Positions 8,056 through 17,224 of a DNA stretch of 64,000 nucleotides are shown here, in pieces (position 1 is the first letter of the stretch; each line of letters starts with the position of its first letter). Source of the stretch: JBMNCQ01 sp049366715 (GTDB lineage: Bacteria; Bacillota; Peptococcia; Peptococcales; BICA1-8); NCBI GenBank assembly GCA_049366715.1, contig JBMNCQ010000052.1:1-64000 (forward strand), in the 5' to 3' direction. The translations under genes were made by a program, and so were the position numbers. The notes below the pieces were generated by a model. The model did not search any database and was not told the DNA's origin. It saw only the letters and a program-made list of their open reading frames with translations.

Positions 8056-9447
8056 TTAAAAGAATGGCCAAATAATCGGAACTAAGATTAAAGCTACAAT
8101 GTAACAAATAACAATCAAGGGAAGGCCAACCTTAACATAATCCATAAATCTAAAACCTCCGGGACCTAAAACCAGCGTATTAGGCGGAGTTCCCACAGGT
8201 GTGGCAAAAGCACAAGATGCACCAATGGCAACACTCATCAATATTGCATGAGGGCTGGCACCAATACCTTGCGCTATCGCTAAACAAATTGGTGCTAATA
8301 ACGCCGAGCTGGCAGTATTGGACATAAACTGGGTAAGTCCTGTTGTCAGCCAGTACATAGCGCTCATGATTAAATACGGGCTGGCATTACTCCCCAGTAT
8401 CCCGATTACAACATCGGCAATCATTTTGCCTGCCCCGGTTTGAGCCATTGCATCTGCTAAAGGAAGCATTCCGGCAAACAAGAAAATTGTTGTCCAGTCA
8501 ATGGACCGGTATGCTTTTTTCTCATCTATTGTACCGGTTAATACACATAAAACTGCTCCGGCAGTAGCAGCTACATGAAGAGGAATCTGCTTAGAAAAGA
8601 AGGCCATAACCAAAACAACAGCCACTAAAATTCCGGCGGAAATCCATTGTTTTGTAGGATCAACCTTTACTTCTTCCTGAACTGCCACCACATCTTCATC
8701 ATTTCCTGTATATTTACGGTCGGGTAAAAGCTTACGACCGAGAGTTAACATATAAATAATACCTGCGATCGTTAACGGAATACCTATTAGACCAAATTCA
8801 AAAAAGCCGAACTGGCGAATGTCTGCAGTACTTAATGCTGCATTAACGGCAAGATTGGGAGGAGTACCAACCAGAGTAATGGTGCCGCCCAGACCGGCAG
8901 CCAGGGCTAGAGGCATTAGAATACGTCCTCTGTTCCAGCCGGCGGAGTTTGCAATACCAATTGCTACCGGAAGTAATACTGCAGTGGTACCGGTGTTGCT
9001 TAATACAGAAGATAAACCTGCCGCGATTACCATAACACCAAGGGCAAGTTTGGTTTCACTGGTACCGGCAGACTTTACTACCGTATCACCAATTTTTTTA
9101 GCAACTCCTGTTTCAAATAAGGCCGCGCCAACCACAAACATTCCGGCAAACAAAACAACGTTGCTGTTAGAAAGCCCGCTGAAAGCTGCTTTAGCGTCTA
9201 AAACCTTAGTTATAGCCAAAGCAACCGGAACACTCATCGCCGTTACGGCTAAAGGGATAATTTCCGTAATGAACAGCACCGCAGCAACGGCTAAGATAAT
9301 CAACGTAATTTGAGCCAGTTGTTTTTGCCTGGCTGCTTCAGCAGCCTTTTGCTCCGGTGTTGGTTCTTGTGATACTGCGGCAAATGCAGCACCAACAAAA
9401 CAAACCAAAAAAGCTATCAGTAAGATAACCACAAGTACTTTTTTCAT
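8056..9447 (-). CDS. DASS/SLC13 family sodium:dicarboxylate symporter, paralog 2
   Basis: 463 residues, closely similar along the whole length to the proteins at 6432-7793 and 10129-11517. It has an N-terminal signal-peptide-like helix ending near AAFAA, a short charged linker (PEQKAAEAARQKQLAQ), then the DASS core with SNTGTTA at 150 and SNTASSA at 376. The gene has its own promoter, a structured leader with attenuator and its own terminator, so it is a separate transcription unit. The cytoplasmic loop after KLLPDRKY is the main variable region among the three paralogs. Confidence 0.88.
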   Translation of the reverse strand: MKKVLVVILLIAFLVCFVGAAFAAVSQEPTPEQKAAEAARQKQLAQITLIILAVAAVLFITEIIPLAVTAMSVPVALAITKVLDAKAAFSGLSNSNVVLFAGMFVVGAALFETGVAKKIGDTVVKSAGTSETKLALGVMVIAAGLSSVLSNTGTTAVLLPVAIGIANSAGWNRGRILMPLALAAGLGGTITLVGTPPNLAVNAALSTADIRQFGFFEFGLIGIPLTIAGIIYMLTLGRKLLPDRKYTGNDEDVVAVQEEVKVDPTKQWISAGILVAVVLVMAFFSKQIPLHVAATAGAVLCVLTGTIDEKKAYRSIDWTTIFLFAGMLPLADAMAQTGAGKMIADVVIGILGSNASPYLIMSAMYWLTTGLTQFMSNTASSALLAPICLAIAQGIGASPHAILMSVAIGASCAFATPVGTPPNTLVLGPGGFRFMDYVKVGLPLIVICYIVALILVPIIWPFF

Positions 9448-9532
9448 TTTTTTACACCCTCCTAATTATTTTTCTAATTTTCTGTAAAATAAAATTCTTT
9501 TTTACTTAAGCTGTAAGACCACCACCTTTCAT

Positions 9533-9767
9533 TAAAAAACCAACCCCAAAACCCGGCTGGCTTAAATTGAATGCAAAATTACCATCCAAGGCCAACTAGA
9601 ATAACACATTCAAAGTACTGAATATAAAATTTAAGCCGCACTCCGCCGTGCTCTTCAGCAGGACCTTGCTTAAAGGCATTATCCCTGTCTATAGCTGTGG
9701 CTGTAACTATTTATATATCTACTACTGCCATAAATACTGCTTATAGACTTTATATGCCTTCTTTATT
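9533..9767 (-). promoter_or_regulatory. Conserved structured leader RNA with attenuator, upstream of DASS 2
   Basis: Transcribed region from the promoter at 9774-9802. It holds a segment (about 9590-9706) that aligns with the leader of DASS 3: shared AGCAAGG, a small TGCT-GAAG-AGCA hairpin, GGCGRAGTGC, AGTRCTTTG, TGTGTT, and a final TAGTTRG...CTTGG. The TTTAAGC/GCTTAAA pairing is replaced by different bases that also pair in the other copy. An intrinsic terminator (9533-9563, CCAGCC/GGTTGG stem plus U run) ends the leader, and AGTTGGCCTT can pair with its 5' arm as antiterminator. It matches no riboswitch class I know. Confidence 0.65.
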
Positions 9768-9773
9768 TAATTT

Positions 9774-9802
9774 ATTCTATCCATAGTGGCAAAATCCTGC
9801 AA
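9774..9802 (-). promoter_or_regulatory. Promoter of DASS 2 leader
   Basis: On the minus strand TTGCAG (9797-9802), a 17-base spacer and TAGAAT (9774-9779), a good sigma-A match. Start expected near 9767. Confidence 0.7.
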
Positions 9803-10054
9803 AAGTTGCATTTTTTTTGCCTTGACTTTTCAAAAAACTAAAAATTATTTTTAAAAATACATCGTAGCAAATAACAGCCTCAAATCCGCTCCGCCTCTTG
9901 CAAACAGAATAAAAGTACCTTTTCACTTTTTTTATGATATTATTTTCACAAAAAAGCCCTTTGGGTTAGCTCTCTATTTTCCTGACATTCTGCTTGCAAA
10001 TTCAAAAGTTCAAATCACCAGCTAGCATTTGGGTTCAGGGCAAACAACCCAACA

Positions 10055-10086
10055 GGAAAGGCAGACAGCAAAATCTGCTGCCTGCC
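10055..10086 (-). terminator. Intrinsic terminator of DASS transporter 3
   Basis: Stem 10060-10070 with 10076-10086 (GGCAG and CAGCA arms with one internal mismatch), followed on the minus strand by TTTCC. It lies 43 bases after the DASS 3 stop. The U run is short. Confidence 0.6.
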
Positions 10087-10128
10087 TTCTCGCACACATT
10101 CCGGCTCAGTTTTTATTTTCTGAAGATA

Positions 10129-11517
10129 TTAAAAGAATGGCCAGATCATAGGGATCACGATTATAGAAACGATAAAGCAAACTACAATCAAAGGCAAACC
10201 AACCTTGACATAATCCATAAACTTAAAGCCCCCCGGCCCGAGCACTAAGGTATTGGGGGGTGTACCTACCGGTGTAGCAAAGGCACAGGACGCACCAATG
10301 GCAACCGTCATTAAGATAGCATGGGGGCTGGCACCGATTCCCTGGGCAATAGCCAGACAAATCGGGGCCAAAAGAGTCGTACTGGCAGTATTAGACATAA
10401 ATTGTGTTAAACCCGTTGTCAGCCAAAACATTACACTCATAATTATATAAGGGCTGGTATTGTTCCCTAAGGCGCTAATTACTACATCTGCGATCATTTT
10501 GCCGGCGCCGGTATTGGCCATAGCAGTTGCTAAGGGCAGCATACCTGCAAATAAAAAGATTGTAGTCCAGTCGATGGATTTATAAGCCTGTTTTTCAGTT
10601 AAGCAGCCTGTCAGCACACATAGCAGAGCACCGGCAGTTGCTGCAACATGCAAGGGAATCACTTTATCAAAGAAAGCCATTACTAAAACCACCAGAAGTA
10701 AAATACCGGTTGCAAACATTTGCTTAGAAGTATTATATACTTTTTCCTGGGCTACAGCTGTCGCAGCTACTTCATCTTCAAATTTACGGTCCGGCAATAG
10801 TTTACGACCGATTGTCAAGATGTAGATAATACCGGCAATTGTTAAGGGAATACCGATTAAGCCGAATTCAAAGAAACCAAACTGCTTTAATTTTGCCGTC
10901 CCTAAAACACCATTTACTACTAAGTTAGGCGGTGTTCCCACCAGAGTGATCATTCCGCCCAAACCTGCCGCTAATGCTAACGGCATTAAAATACGTCCGC
11001 GGTTCCAGCCGGCGGAGTTGGCTATACCAATAGCAACAGGAAGCAATACTGCAGTTGTACCGGTATTGCTTAACACCGATGATAAGCCGGCAGCAATTAT
11101 CATGACACCAAGGGCAAGTTTTATTTCACTGGTTCCGGCAGATTTTACTACCGTATCACCGATTTTCTTAGCTACCCCGGTTTCAAATAAAGCTGCTCCT
11201 ACCACAAACATACCTGCAAATAATATAACGTTACTATCTGCTAAACCGGCAAAAGCCGCTTTTCCATCCAAAACCCCTGTTAAAGCCAGGGCAACGGGAA
11301 CACTCATCGCTGTAAGAGCCAGCGGGATAACTTCTGTAACAAATAACACTGCGGCAATAGCCAGGATTATTAACGTAATATGGGCCAGTTTCCTTTGCTT
11401 AGCAGCTTCAGCAGCTTTTTGCTCCGGAGTTAATTCTTTTGTTTCGGCAGCAAATAAAGTGCCGGCAAAAGACACCATAAAAGCAATCAATAAGATAATA
11501 ACAATTGCTTTTTTCAT
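10129..11517 (-). CDS. DASS/SLC13 family sodium:dicarboxylate symporter, paralog 3
   Basis: 462 residues and the most upstream of three tandem paralogs. N-terminal signal-like segment ending near LFAAE, linker PEQKAAEAAKQRKLAH, then the carrier core with SNTGTTA at 150 and SNTASTT at 375, and two TPPN motifs. It shares more of the N-terminal linker and leader RNA with paralog 2 than with paralog 1, suggesting that 2 and 3 arose by the more recent duplication including the leader. A TACACCCTCC-type ribosome site precedes the ATG. Substrate probably a dicarboxylate; not provable from the sequence. Confidence 0.88.
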   Translation of the reverse strand: MKKAIVIILLIAFMVSFAGTLFAAETKELTPEQKAAEAAKQRKLAHITLIILAIAAVLFVTEVIPLALTAMSVPVALALTGVLDGKAAFAGLADSNVILFAGMFVVGAALFETGVAKKIGDTVVKSAGTSEIKLALGVMIIAAGLSSVLSNTGTTAVLLPVAIGIANSAGWNRGRILMPLALAAGLGGMITLVGTPPNLVVNGVLGTAKLKQFGFFEFGLIGIPLTIAGIIYILTIGRKLLPDRKFEDEVAATAVAQEKVYNTSKQMFATGILLLVVLVMAFFDKVIPLHVAATAGALLCVLTGCLTEKQAYKSIDWTTIFLFAGMLPLATAMANTGAGKMIADVVISALGNNTSPYIIMSVMFWLTTGLTQFMSNTASTTLLAPICLAIAQGIGASPHAILMTVAIGASCAFATPVGTPPNTLVLGPGGFKFMDYVKVGLPLIVVCFIVSIIVIPMIWPFF

Positions 11518-11661
11518 TTTTTACACCCTCCTATTATTTTTCTAATTTTCTGTAAATAAATGTTGCGCCTAAACCTATTCAGCTCGCCTTACCACCTCCC
11601 GGGAAGAGGGACGCCTCTATTTGCCGCCAGATTTTTGATATTAGAGGGATCTCTCTAAGAA

Positions 11662-11875
11662 TAAAAAAGCCAACCAAGATAGAACTTGGTTGGCAAAAAT
11701 AAAACGCAGACCACTCACCTAACCAAGACCTAACTATTACGAACACACACAAAGCACTAAGATCTATAAAGCACTTCGCCTGCGCTACTTAGCCGGGCCT
11801 TGCTTTAAAGGCAGCATCCACGTCTATCTCGCTGAGGCTTTCAAAAAAAATCTTATGATTTAGATTTATAATTCT
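11662..11875 (-). promoter_or_regulatory. Conserved structured leader RNA with attenuator, upstream of DASS 3
   Basis: Leader transcribed from the promoter at 11882-11910. Segment 11725-11850 is the counterpart of the DASS 2 leader: AGCAAGG, GCT-AAGT-AGC hairpin, GGCGAAGTGC, AGTGCTTTG, TGTGTT and TAGTTAGGTCTTGG. TAAAGCA/TGCTTTA form the outer stem here, replacing TTTAAGC/GCTTAAA of the other copy. A perfect 10-bp terminator stem (11669-11678 with 11685-11694, GCCAACCAAG) with a seven-base U run follows. CTTGGTTAGG upstream can pair with its 5' arm as antiterminator. This is the design of a transcriptional riboswitch; ligand unknown. Confidence 0.68.
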
Positions 11876-11881
11876 AATCTA

Positions 11882-11910
11882 AAAATAAAGCCTCCATAGA
11901 AAAATGTCAA
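11882..11910 (-). promoter_or_regulatory. Promoter of DASS 3 leader
   Basis: Minus-strand TTGACA (11905-11910, perfect -35), 17-base spacer, TATTTT (11882-11887). Start expected near 11875, 358 bases before the coding start. Confidence 0.75.
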
Positions 11911-11933
11911 GTGAAATTTTATACTTAAGCAGG

Positions 11934-12929
11934 CTAGACATATCTCCCGTCTTTATTTCGTAAAGAAACATCTCCTGCAATTATGCGGTGCAGTTCCCCT
12001 CCTGCGTCCCGCACGATTAAACACCCGTCATGATCAACATCCACTGCATTACCTGCTATTTTTTCCGCACCCATAATAACTTCAACTTCCTGACCAATGG
12101 TAAGAGAATTGGCTTTCCACTCCTTAATTACCGTCGAAAAATCTCCGCGGAGATACTCCTGGTATGTCGATTCGATTTCTTCCAGCATCCCCTGAAGGAC
12201 TTTTACCCTTGGAATTTCCCGGCCCAAAACACTTTTTAAGGAGGTCGCTTTTTCTCTGAATTCTGCCGGAAAATCAGCAGGATTTTGATTCGCATTAACA
12301 CCGATACCCACTATAATATAATTTACCCTTTCAATTTCTGCAGACAATTCCGTTAAAATGCCTGCAACCTTTTTCCCGTCTATTAATATATCATTAGGCC
12401 ACTTAATTTTAGGCGTAATATTCAAGGATTTTTTTAAAGCCTTGACCATCGCTACTGCCAGAACAAAAGTAATCTGGGGTGATGCGGTAGGCAGAATATC
12501 AGGTCTTAGAATAAGTGATACCCAGATACCTTTACCAGTGGGAGATACCCAGGTTCTCCCCAGCCGCCCTTTTCCCTGCAGTTGTCTTTCAGCAACTACA
12601 ATTGTTCCCTCGGGCCTTCCCTCCGCAGCCAGCTTTTTCGCGACATTATTGGTTGAATCAACCTCTGCAAAAGTATAGATATTTTCACCCCAGTTCAACG
12701 TTGCTAACTCAGCTAAAATTTCTGCTTTGATAAACTTATCCGGCCGGGATTTCAATAAATATCCGGTGCGGGGTTGGGTATCTATCTTATATCCTTCTTT
12801 TTTCAGATTATTGATTTGTTTCCAGATTGCCGTCCGCGAGACACCACACAATTCACTAAGTCTTTCACCGGATATGTAGTCTTGAGAATTATTTAAAATT
12901 TCAAGGATTTTCGCTTTCAATTTTGTCAC
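11934..12929 (-). CDS. birA: Biotin--protein ligase / biotin operon repressor BirA
   Basis: Attaches biotin to carboxylase carrier proteins and probably represses biotin genes. The 331 residues have an N-terminal winged helix (ERLSELCGVSRTAIWKQINNLKKEGY), then the ligase core with GKGRLGRTWVSPTGKGIWVS (biotin and ATP loop), KWPNDI and KVAGIL, and a small C-terminal SH3-like domain. The start may be the GTG at 12929 or a TTG three codons later, judged from the GGGAG position. Biotinylation would be needed for the carboxylase/decarboxylase predicted at the left edge. Confidence 0.93.
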   Translation of the reverse strand: MTKLKAKILEILNNSQDYISGERLSELCGVSRTAIWKQINNLKKEGYKIDTQPRTGYLLKSRPDKFIKAEILAELATLNWGENIYTFAEVDSTNNVAKKLAAEGRPEGTIVVAERQLQGKGRLGRTWVSPTGKGIWVSLILRPDILPTASPQITFVLAVAMVKALKKSLNITPKIKWPNDILIDGKKVAGILTELSAEIERVNYIIVGIGVNANQNPADFPAEFREKATSLKSVLGREIPRVKVLQGMLEEIESTYQEYLRGDFSTVIKEWKANSLTIGQEVEVIMGAEKIAGNAVDVDHDGCLIVRDAGGELHRIIAGDVSLRNKDGRYV

Positions 12930-13003
12930 TCTCCCAACTTATTACTGTTAAAATCAAAAAAGCATTTATCAGTTAAATATATTGTACTTAAACATTTTTT
13001 CCC

Positions 13004-13032
13004 TTGCAATGCTAACTTGTTTTTGTTAGAAT
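13004..13032 (+). promoter_or_regulatory. Promoter of rpmB
   Basis: TTGCAA (13004-13009), 17-base spacer, TAGAAT (13027-13032), 62 bases before the rpmB start. Confidence 0.7.
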
Positions 13033-13093
13033 TAAACAGTGACTTTTACAGATTAAAATAGATATGATTGTTGTTGAAGGAGGTGTACCCACC

Positions 13094-13285
13094 ATGGCAA
13101 GAGTATGTGAGGTTTGTGGAAAAGGTGTTATGACTGGTATGCAGGTTAGTCATTCTCATATTAGAACTAAGAAAAAATGGGCTCCTAATTTACAAAAAGT
13201 GAAAGCAATTATTAATGGTACTCCCAAAAGAGTTACTGTATGTACCCGTTGTTTACGTTCCGGAAAAGTTAAACGGGCTGTCTAA
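13094..13285 (+). CDS. rpmB: 50S ribosomal protein L28
   Basis: A 63-residue large-subunit ribosomal protein beginning MARVCEVCGKG. The start is fixed by GGAGGTG seven bases upstream; an earlier in-frame ATG at 13064 precedes that site and is rejected. Two CxxC pairs (CEVC near the N terminus and CTRC near the C terminus) form the zinc-ribbon version of L28, not the zinc-free paralog. Monocistronic, with its own promoter and terminator. Confidence 0.97.
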   Translation: MARVCEVCGKGVMTGMQVSHSHIRTKKKWAPNLQKVKAIINGTPKRVTVCTRCLRSGKVKRAV

Positions 13286-13292
13286 TATAGAA

Positions 13293-13320
13293 AAAGACCT
13301 GCTGATGCAGGTCTTTTATT
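13293..13320 (+). terminator. Intrinsic terminator of rpmB
   Basis: AAAGACCTGC/GCAGGTCTTT stem (13293-13302 with 13307-13316), loop TGAT, followed by TATT. Confidence 0.9.
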
Positions 13321-13367
13321 CGTTAGTAAGGTGATAAATAAAAACTTCTTGGCACCCCATAATCTCT

Positions 13368-14093
13368 TTAACCCTCTAAGATCGCATCTATATACTTATT
13401 TGTCTGGACTATAACATCACTGTTATCCAAACCTTCCATTTTTGCATATTCCTGCATTGCTCTCTTGCCTGCCGTTAGAATGTGTCTTTCAATAATAAAT
13501 TTACAAGGCACAACATCCCCTTTAATTATATATTCCGTTAATTCCTGATGCTCTTTAATAGAAATCGTTCTATGATAATCTTTTTTTAGGGAAAATGACC
13601 GGAAAATCTTCATTTTTACATCCAGCGGCTCATAAATTTGCTTTAGAATATCTAATCCTGAAAAATTAATTAAAGAGTTATGAAATTCCCTATTTAATTC
13701 TTGAATAAGTCGAATATCATTTTCTTGAAAGGCAGTAACACTGCGGGCAATAATTTTTTCAAGATTATCTGCTATTTCCTTTTTATTTTCTTTTATGGCG
13801 ATGACAGAAGCTGCAAGGCTTTCAGAAGATGCGCGAATAAAATAAACCTGATAGATATCTTCTAATGACGGTTTATAAACAGTAACTACTCCGCTGTCAC
13901 TTTTTAGTAAACCTTCACTGCATAGTATTCGGGCTGCTTCTCTGACCGGAGTCCTACTAATTCCCAACCACTCGGCTAGTTGCTGATCAGTAAGCCTTTG
14001 TCCGGGCTTAAGGTTTCCTTCGGTAATATCATCCTTTAGTTGATAATAAGCTTGTAAATATAAAGGTTCAGCTTTAATTAGTTTCCCTGACAT
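13368..14093 (-). CDS. GntR-family transcriptional regulator (FCD type)
   Basis: A 241-residue regulator. N-terminal winged helix (residues about 10-75) with LTDQQLAEWLGISRTPVREA, followed by an all-helical ligand domain with the spaced acidic and His residues of the FCD group (RHILTAGKRA near 205). FadR/FCD members usually bind small organic acids. It lies just downstream of the enolase gene of a sugar-acid-type catabolic cluster and is its probable controller. Candidate target boxes are at 20909-20926 and 23459-23476. Effector unknown. Confidence 0.88.
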   Translation of the reverse strand: MSGKLIKAEPLYLQAYYQLKDDITEGNLKPGQRLTDQQLAEWLGISRTPVREAARILCSEGLLKSDSGVVTVYKPSLEDIYQVYFIRASSESLAASVIAIKENKKEIADNLEKIIARSVTAFQENDIRLIQELNREFHNSLINFSGLDILKQIYEPLDVKMKIFRSFSLKKDYHRTISIKEHQELTEYIIKGDVVPCKFIIERHILTAGKRAMQEYAKMEGLDNSDVIVQTNKYIDAILEG

Positions 14094-14351
14094 TAATTTA
14101 CCTCCATCAAAATTTGAAATAGTGGAATTTACTGGATATGGGGCGTCCGTCCTTATAAAACGTGCTGTCTGCAGCTAATGATTAACGTTTCATTATCAAC
14201 AATTTATTAGCCGGAGTCTGTAACTTAAAAAACAGCAACTCCACCTTCTTTACATAAAATACTAGCATATATATCCTTCCCAGCGCCAGGTCTTAATGTA
14301 AGTTTACCAAGGCGGGAAAAAGAAAATATATCTATATTTCATTCATAAATT

Positions 14352-15506
14352 CTAAACTCTGTATTTCTCAATAATTTCTTCATTAATTTCCATTCCAAAT
14401 CCGGGTTTATCATCTAATTCAATATATCCATTTTTAAATGATTTAATCGGCAGCGTCGTTAGCTCCCACCGCAGTGGATTTTTTTGATCTTTAGCCCAGT
14501 CACTTTGCATATGTTCAAAAATAAAGCAGTCATTGAAGGCAGCCGCCAGGTGTAAAGATACCGCCATGCATACAGCCGAAGAGCTTCCTGTATGTACTAA
14601 GTAAGATACATTATAAGCACCGGCCAGACCATGGATTTTTAAACATTCCGTTACACCACCGGCCCGGCAGACATTAGGCTGAATAATATCTACTTTTCCC
14701 TTTACGATTAAATCTTTCAACCCATATCGCAAAAAGTGAGCTTCCCCGCCTGCAATAGGAATTTCCAGAGACTCCGACAACCTCCGATATCCGTCATAAT
14801 CATCAGGGGCAACAGGCTCTTCAAACCACCTGATATCATATTTCTCTAACTGCCTGCCAACCTTTAGCGCAGTTTTAACATCATAGCCACAATTTGCATC
14901 TACCATTAGGACAATATCTTTTCCTACATGCTCCCGTACAGCAGCTACTGCCATAATATCTGTTTGACAGCCTTGACCTATTTTTATTTTCATTGCTGTA
15001 AAACCTTGCTCCACGAATTTTTGAGCTGTAGCCAGCATAGCTTCCATACCTCTGAACCGGATGGAGGAAGCATAAGCCCACAATTTAGGAGCAGCATCCC
15101 CTCCTAACAATCTATACACAGGAAGATTTAGGGCCTTGCCTTTAATATCCCACAATGCTACATCAATACCGCTCAGGGCTTCGATATAAAAGCCCTGGTA
15201 ATGCCCCCTGTTCATCATAGTCCCAAAAAGCAATTCCCAGATAAATTCCGTATTCAGCGGATCTTTTCCGATAAGCAAAGGCTTGATATATTCTACTATA
15301 TCCCTGGTAGCAGTTGGTGCCAGCCTGACCATACACTCACCATATCCTGTGATGCCTGCATCGGTTTCGACCCTTACAAGCACGGTACGATACTCCTTAA
15401 AAACAACTTTTTCTAATTCATCGGCATAGGGAATACTTATCGGTGCCTTAATAGGATTTTCAATGGGCACAATAAGAGTAAAAGCTTGCACATTTGTAAT
15501 CTTCAT
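14352..15506 (-). CDS. Mandelate racemase/muconate lactonizing enzyme family (enolase superfamily) dehydratase or racemase
   Basis: A 384-residue enolase-superfamily enzyme. The start MKITNV is chosen because GGAGG sits eight bases upstream; an earlier ATG at 15527 lies in front of that site. Visible active-site residues: KIK (K173 and K175) as base, metal ligands D203, E229 and E255, and H305 in VHTG. The position expected to hold the Asp of the His-Asp dyad appears to be N278 (QPNVCRAGG). Likely acts on a sugar acid or similar carboxylate by abstracting the alpha proton. It clusters with an aldehyde dehydrogenase, two alcohol dehydrogenases and a TRAP transporter. Exact substrate unknown. 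Confidence 0.85.
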   Translation of the reverse strand: MKITNVQAFTLIVPIENPIKAPISIPYADELEKVVFKEYRTVLVRVETDAGITGYGECMVRLAPTATRDIVEYIKPLLIGKDPLNTEFIWELLFGTMMNRGHYQGFYIEALSGIDVALWDIKGKALNLPVYRLLGGDAAPKLWAYASSIRFRGMEAMLATAQKFVEQGFTAMKIKIGQGCQTDIMAVAAVREHVGKDIVLMVDANCGYDVKTALKVGRQLEKYDIRWFEEPVAPDDYDGYRRLSESLEIPIAGGEAHFLRYGLKDLIVKGKVDIIQPNVCRAGGVTECLKIHGLAGAYNVSYLVHTGSSSAVCMAVSLHLAAAFNDCFIFEHMQSDWAKDQKNPLRWELTTLPIKSFKNGYIELDDKPGFGMEINEEIIEKYRV

Positions 15507-15561
15507 TTTAAAAGCCTCCTTCAACATCTCCAGATAAAAACAATATTACTATTTTACAGCC

Positions 15562-16998
15562 TTATGGTTTTACAGAAAAACGACGGATGTTAAAATATTC
15601 ATCTAACGACCACAGTCCACGGTCACAACCTATCCCGCTCTCCTTTATACCTATATGGGGCATATTGGGGCCGGCACCGGGCATATTGACTTGAATTTCG
15701 CCGAATTCCAGTTCCTCGGCACATCTGCCCATTACTCTGGCATCATGACTGAAAACATAAGCAGAAAGACCGTAGGTAGTATTATTAGACCTGGCAATAA
15801 CATCATCAAGATCATTAAAAGTCAAAATTGCATAAATCGGTCCGAATATTTCCTGATTGGCGATCGGCATATCATCCGTGACTTTGTCTAAAACTGCAGG
15901 AGTAAAAAAAGAACCTTCCTTAAGCTGTTCCGGCAATTCAGGGATAATGCCTCCGCAAAGCAACTTTGCTCCCCGGGCAACACTGTCCTTAACTAAATCA
16001 AGCATTCTGTTCCTGGCTTTCATATCGATCATCGGGCCCATAGCATTGGGCATGTCTTTTCCCCAACCTACCGGAATATCCTTTACCTGCTCAACTAACT
16101 GTTCGACAAATTGATCATGAATGGATTCATGGATAAAAATACGGTTAATATTGGCACAACCTTGACCGCTTATGCGGACTTTGCGGGCTGCGACAAATTT
16201 AATAGTTTTTTCCAAATCGGCATCAGGCATGATAATAGCGGGAGCATTACCTCCCAACTCAAAAGAGAATCTTTTAATAGATGTTGCTGCCTGATTCATA
16301 ACCTCTATTCCTACCGCAGAAGAGCCGATTAAGGAAATTAACTGAGGTATTTTACTGGCATTGAGATATTTGCCGATAATACCTGCCGGCCCGGTGACCA
16401 TATTAAATATGCCGGCCGGCACCCCAATGCGCTCAGCGATCTCTCCTACCTTTAAACTGGCTAAAGGAGTACTGGTACTGGGTTTTAATACGCATGTGCA
16501 TCCTGAGGCCAGCGAAGGACTGAGCTTAAGTCCGACATTGCTCATGGGCATATTCCAGGCCAGATGACCAACTACTACGCCTAAAGGGCGTTTCATGACA
16601 ATATGGAAAGTATCCCGGTGTCCGCCGTATTCAGGCAGACCCGTATCATATACCCGTTTTACCTCTTCTCCATAATACCCTAAATACCCGATAAATGAAT
16701 CAAAATCACTGCCGGCTTCAGAATAGGATTTACCTCCTTCTTGAGCCAGGATGTCAACAAATTCCTCTCTTTCGGCAAGGCAGGCCTCTTTGAGTTTATT
16801 CATCCAGCCTACCCTTTCGTTAATACTGGCACAGGACCAGCTTTTAAAAGAAGCTTTAGCTGCTCTTAATGCTTCTTCCGCCTGTTCTTCACTTGCAGCG
16901 CGAATAGTGGTTATAATTTTTCCCGTAGCCGGATTGATCACATCGATAGGAGCTCCCTGGCCTTCAACGCACCGCCCGTTGATATACATATTTTTCAT
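15562..16998 (-). CDS. NAD(P)-dependent aldehyde dehydrogenase
   Basis: Oxidises an aldehyde to the acid. The 478 residues carry the ALDH catalytic set: N149 in LAWNMP, E247 in FELGGN, C281 in GQGCAN, and GSSAVG at 225-230 in the nucleotide fold. Resembles the lactaldehyde/glycolaldehyde/succinate-semialdehyde group. A GGAGG site precedes the ATG by eight bases. It lies 55 bases upstream of the enolase gene in the same operon and probably handles an aldehyde made by the nearby alcohol dehydrogenases or by cleavage of the dehydrated sugar acid. Confidence 0.9.
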   Translation of the reverse strand: MKNMYINGRCVEGQGAPIDVINPATGKIITTIRAASEEQAEEALRAAKASFKSWSCASINERVGWMNKLKEACLAEREEFVDILAQEGGKSYSEAGSDFDSFIGYLGYYGEEVKRVYDTGLPEYGGHRDTFHIVMKRPLGVVVGHLAWNMPMSNVGLKLSPSLASGCTCVLKPSTSTPLASLKVGEIAERIGVPAGIFNMVTGPAGIIGKYLNASKIPQLISLIGSSAVGIEVMNQAATSIKRFSFELGGNAPAIIMPDADLEKTIKFVAARKVRISGQGCANINRIFIHESIHDQFVEQLVEQVKDIPVGWGKDMPNAMGPMIDMKARNRMLDLVKDSVARGAKLLCGGIIPELPEQLKEGSFFTPAVLDKVTDDMPIANQEIFGPIYAILTFNDLDDVIARSNNTTYGLSAYVFSHDARVMGRCAEELEFGEIQVNMPGAGPNMPHIGIKESGIGCDRGLWSLDEYFNIRRFSVKP

Positions 16999-17224
16999 GT
17001 TTTTTTCCTCCTTCTTAATCTAACCCTTTCTCTGATTACTTCCTGCTTCTTGATCTGCTATTTTAACTGTCCCGATGTCACAGAGCTTCTCCCGGCAGAA
17101 AAGCCCCTCAACAATTTATTTACTTGTGTTTGTATCGTTTCCTCACTACACCATCCTTTCTTTTGAAAAGACATCTCAGAAATAATATCTTCTGCAGATT
17201 TACAATGGGTTCTAAAGTAATGCA

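Noticed and set aside
9533..11875. T-box, S-box, TPP, lysine or glycine riboswitch in the DASS leaders
   Set aside because: None of the diagnostic core sequences of these classes could be found.
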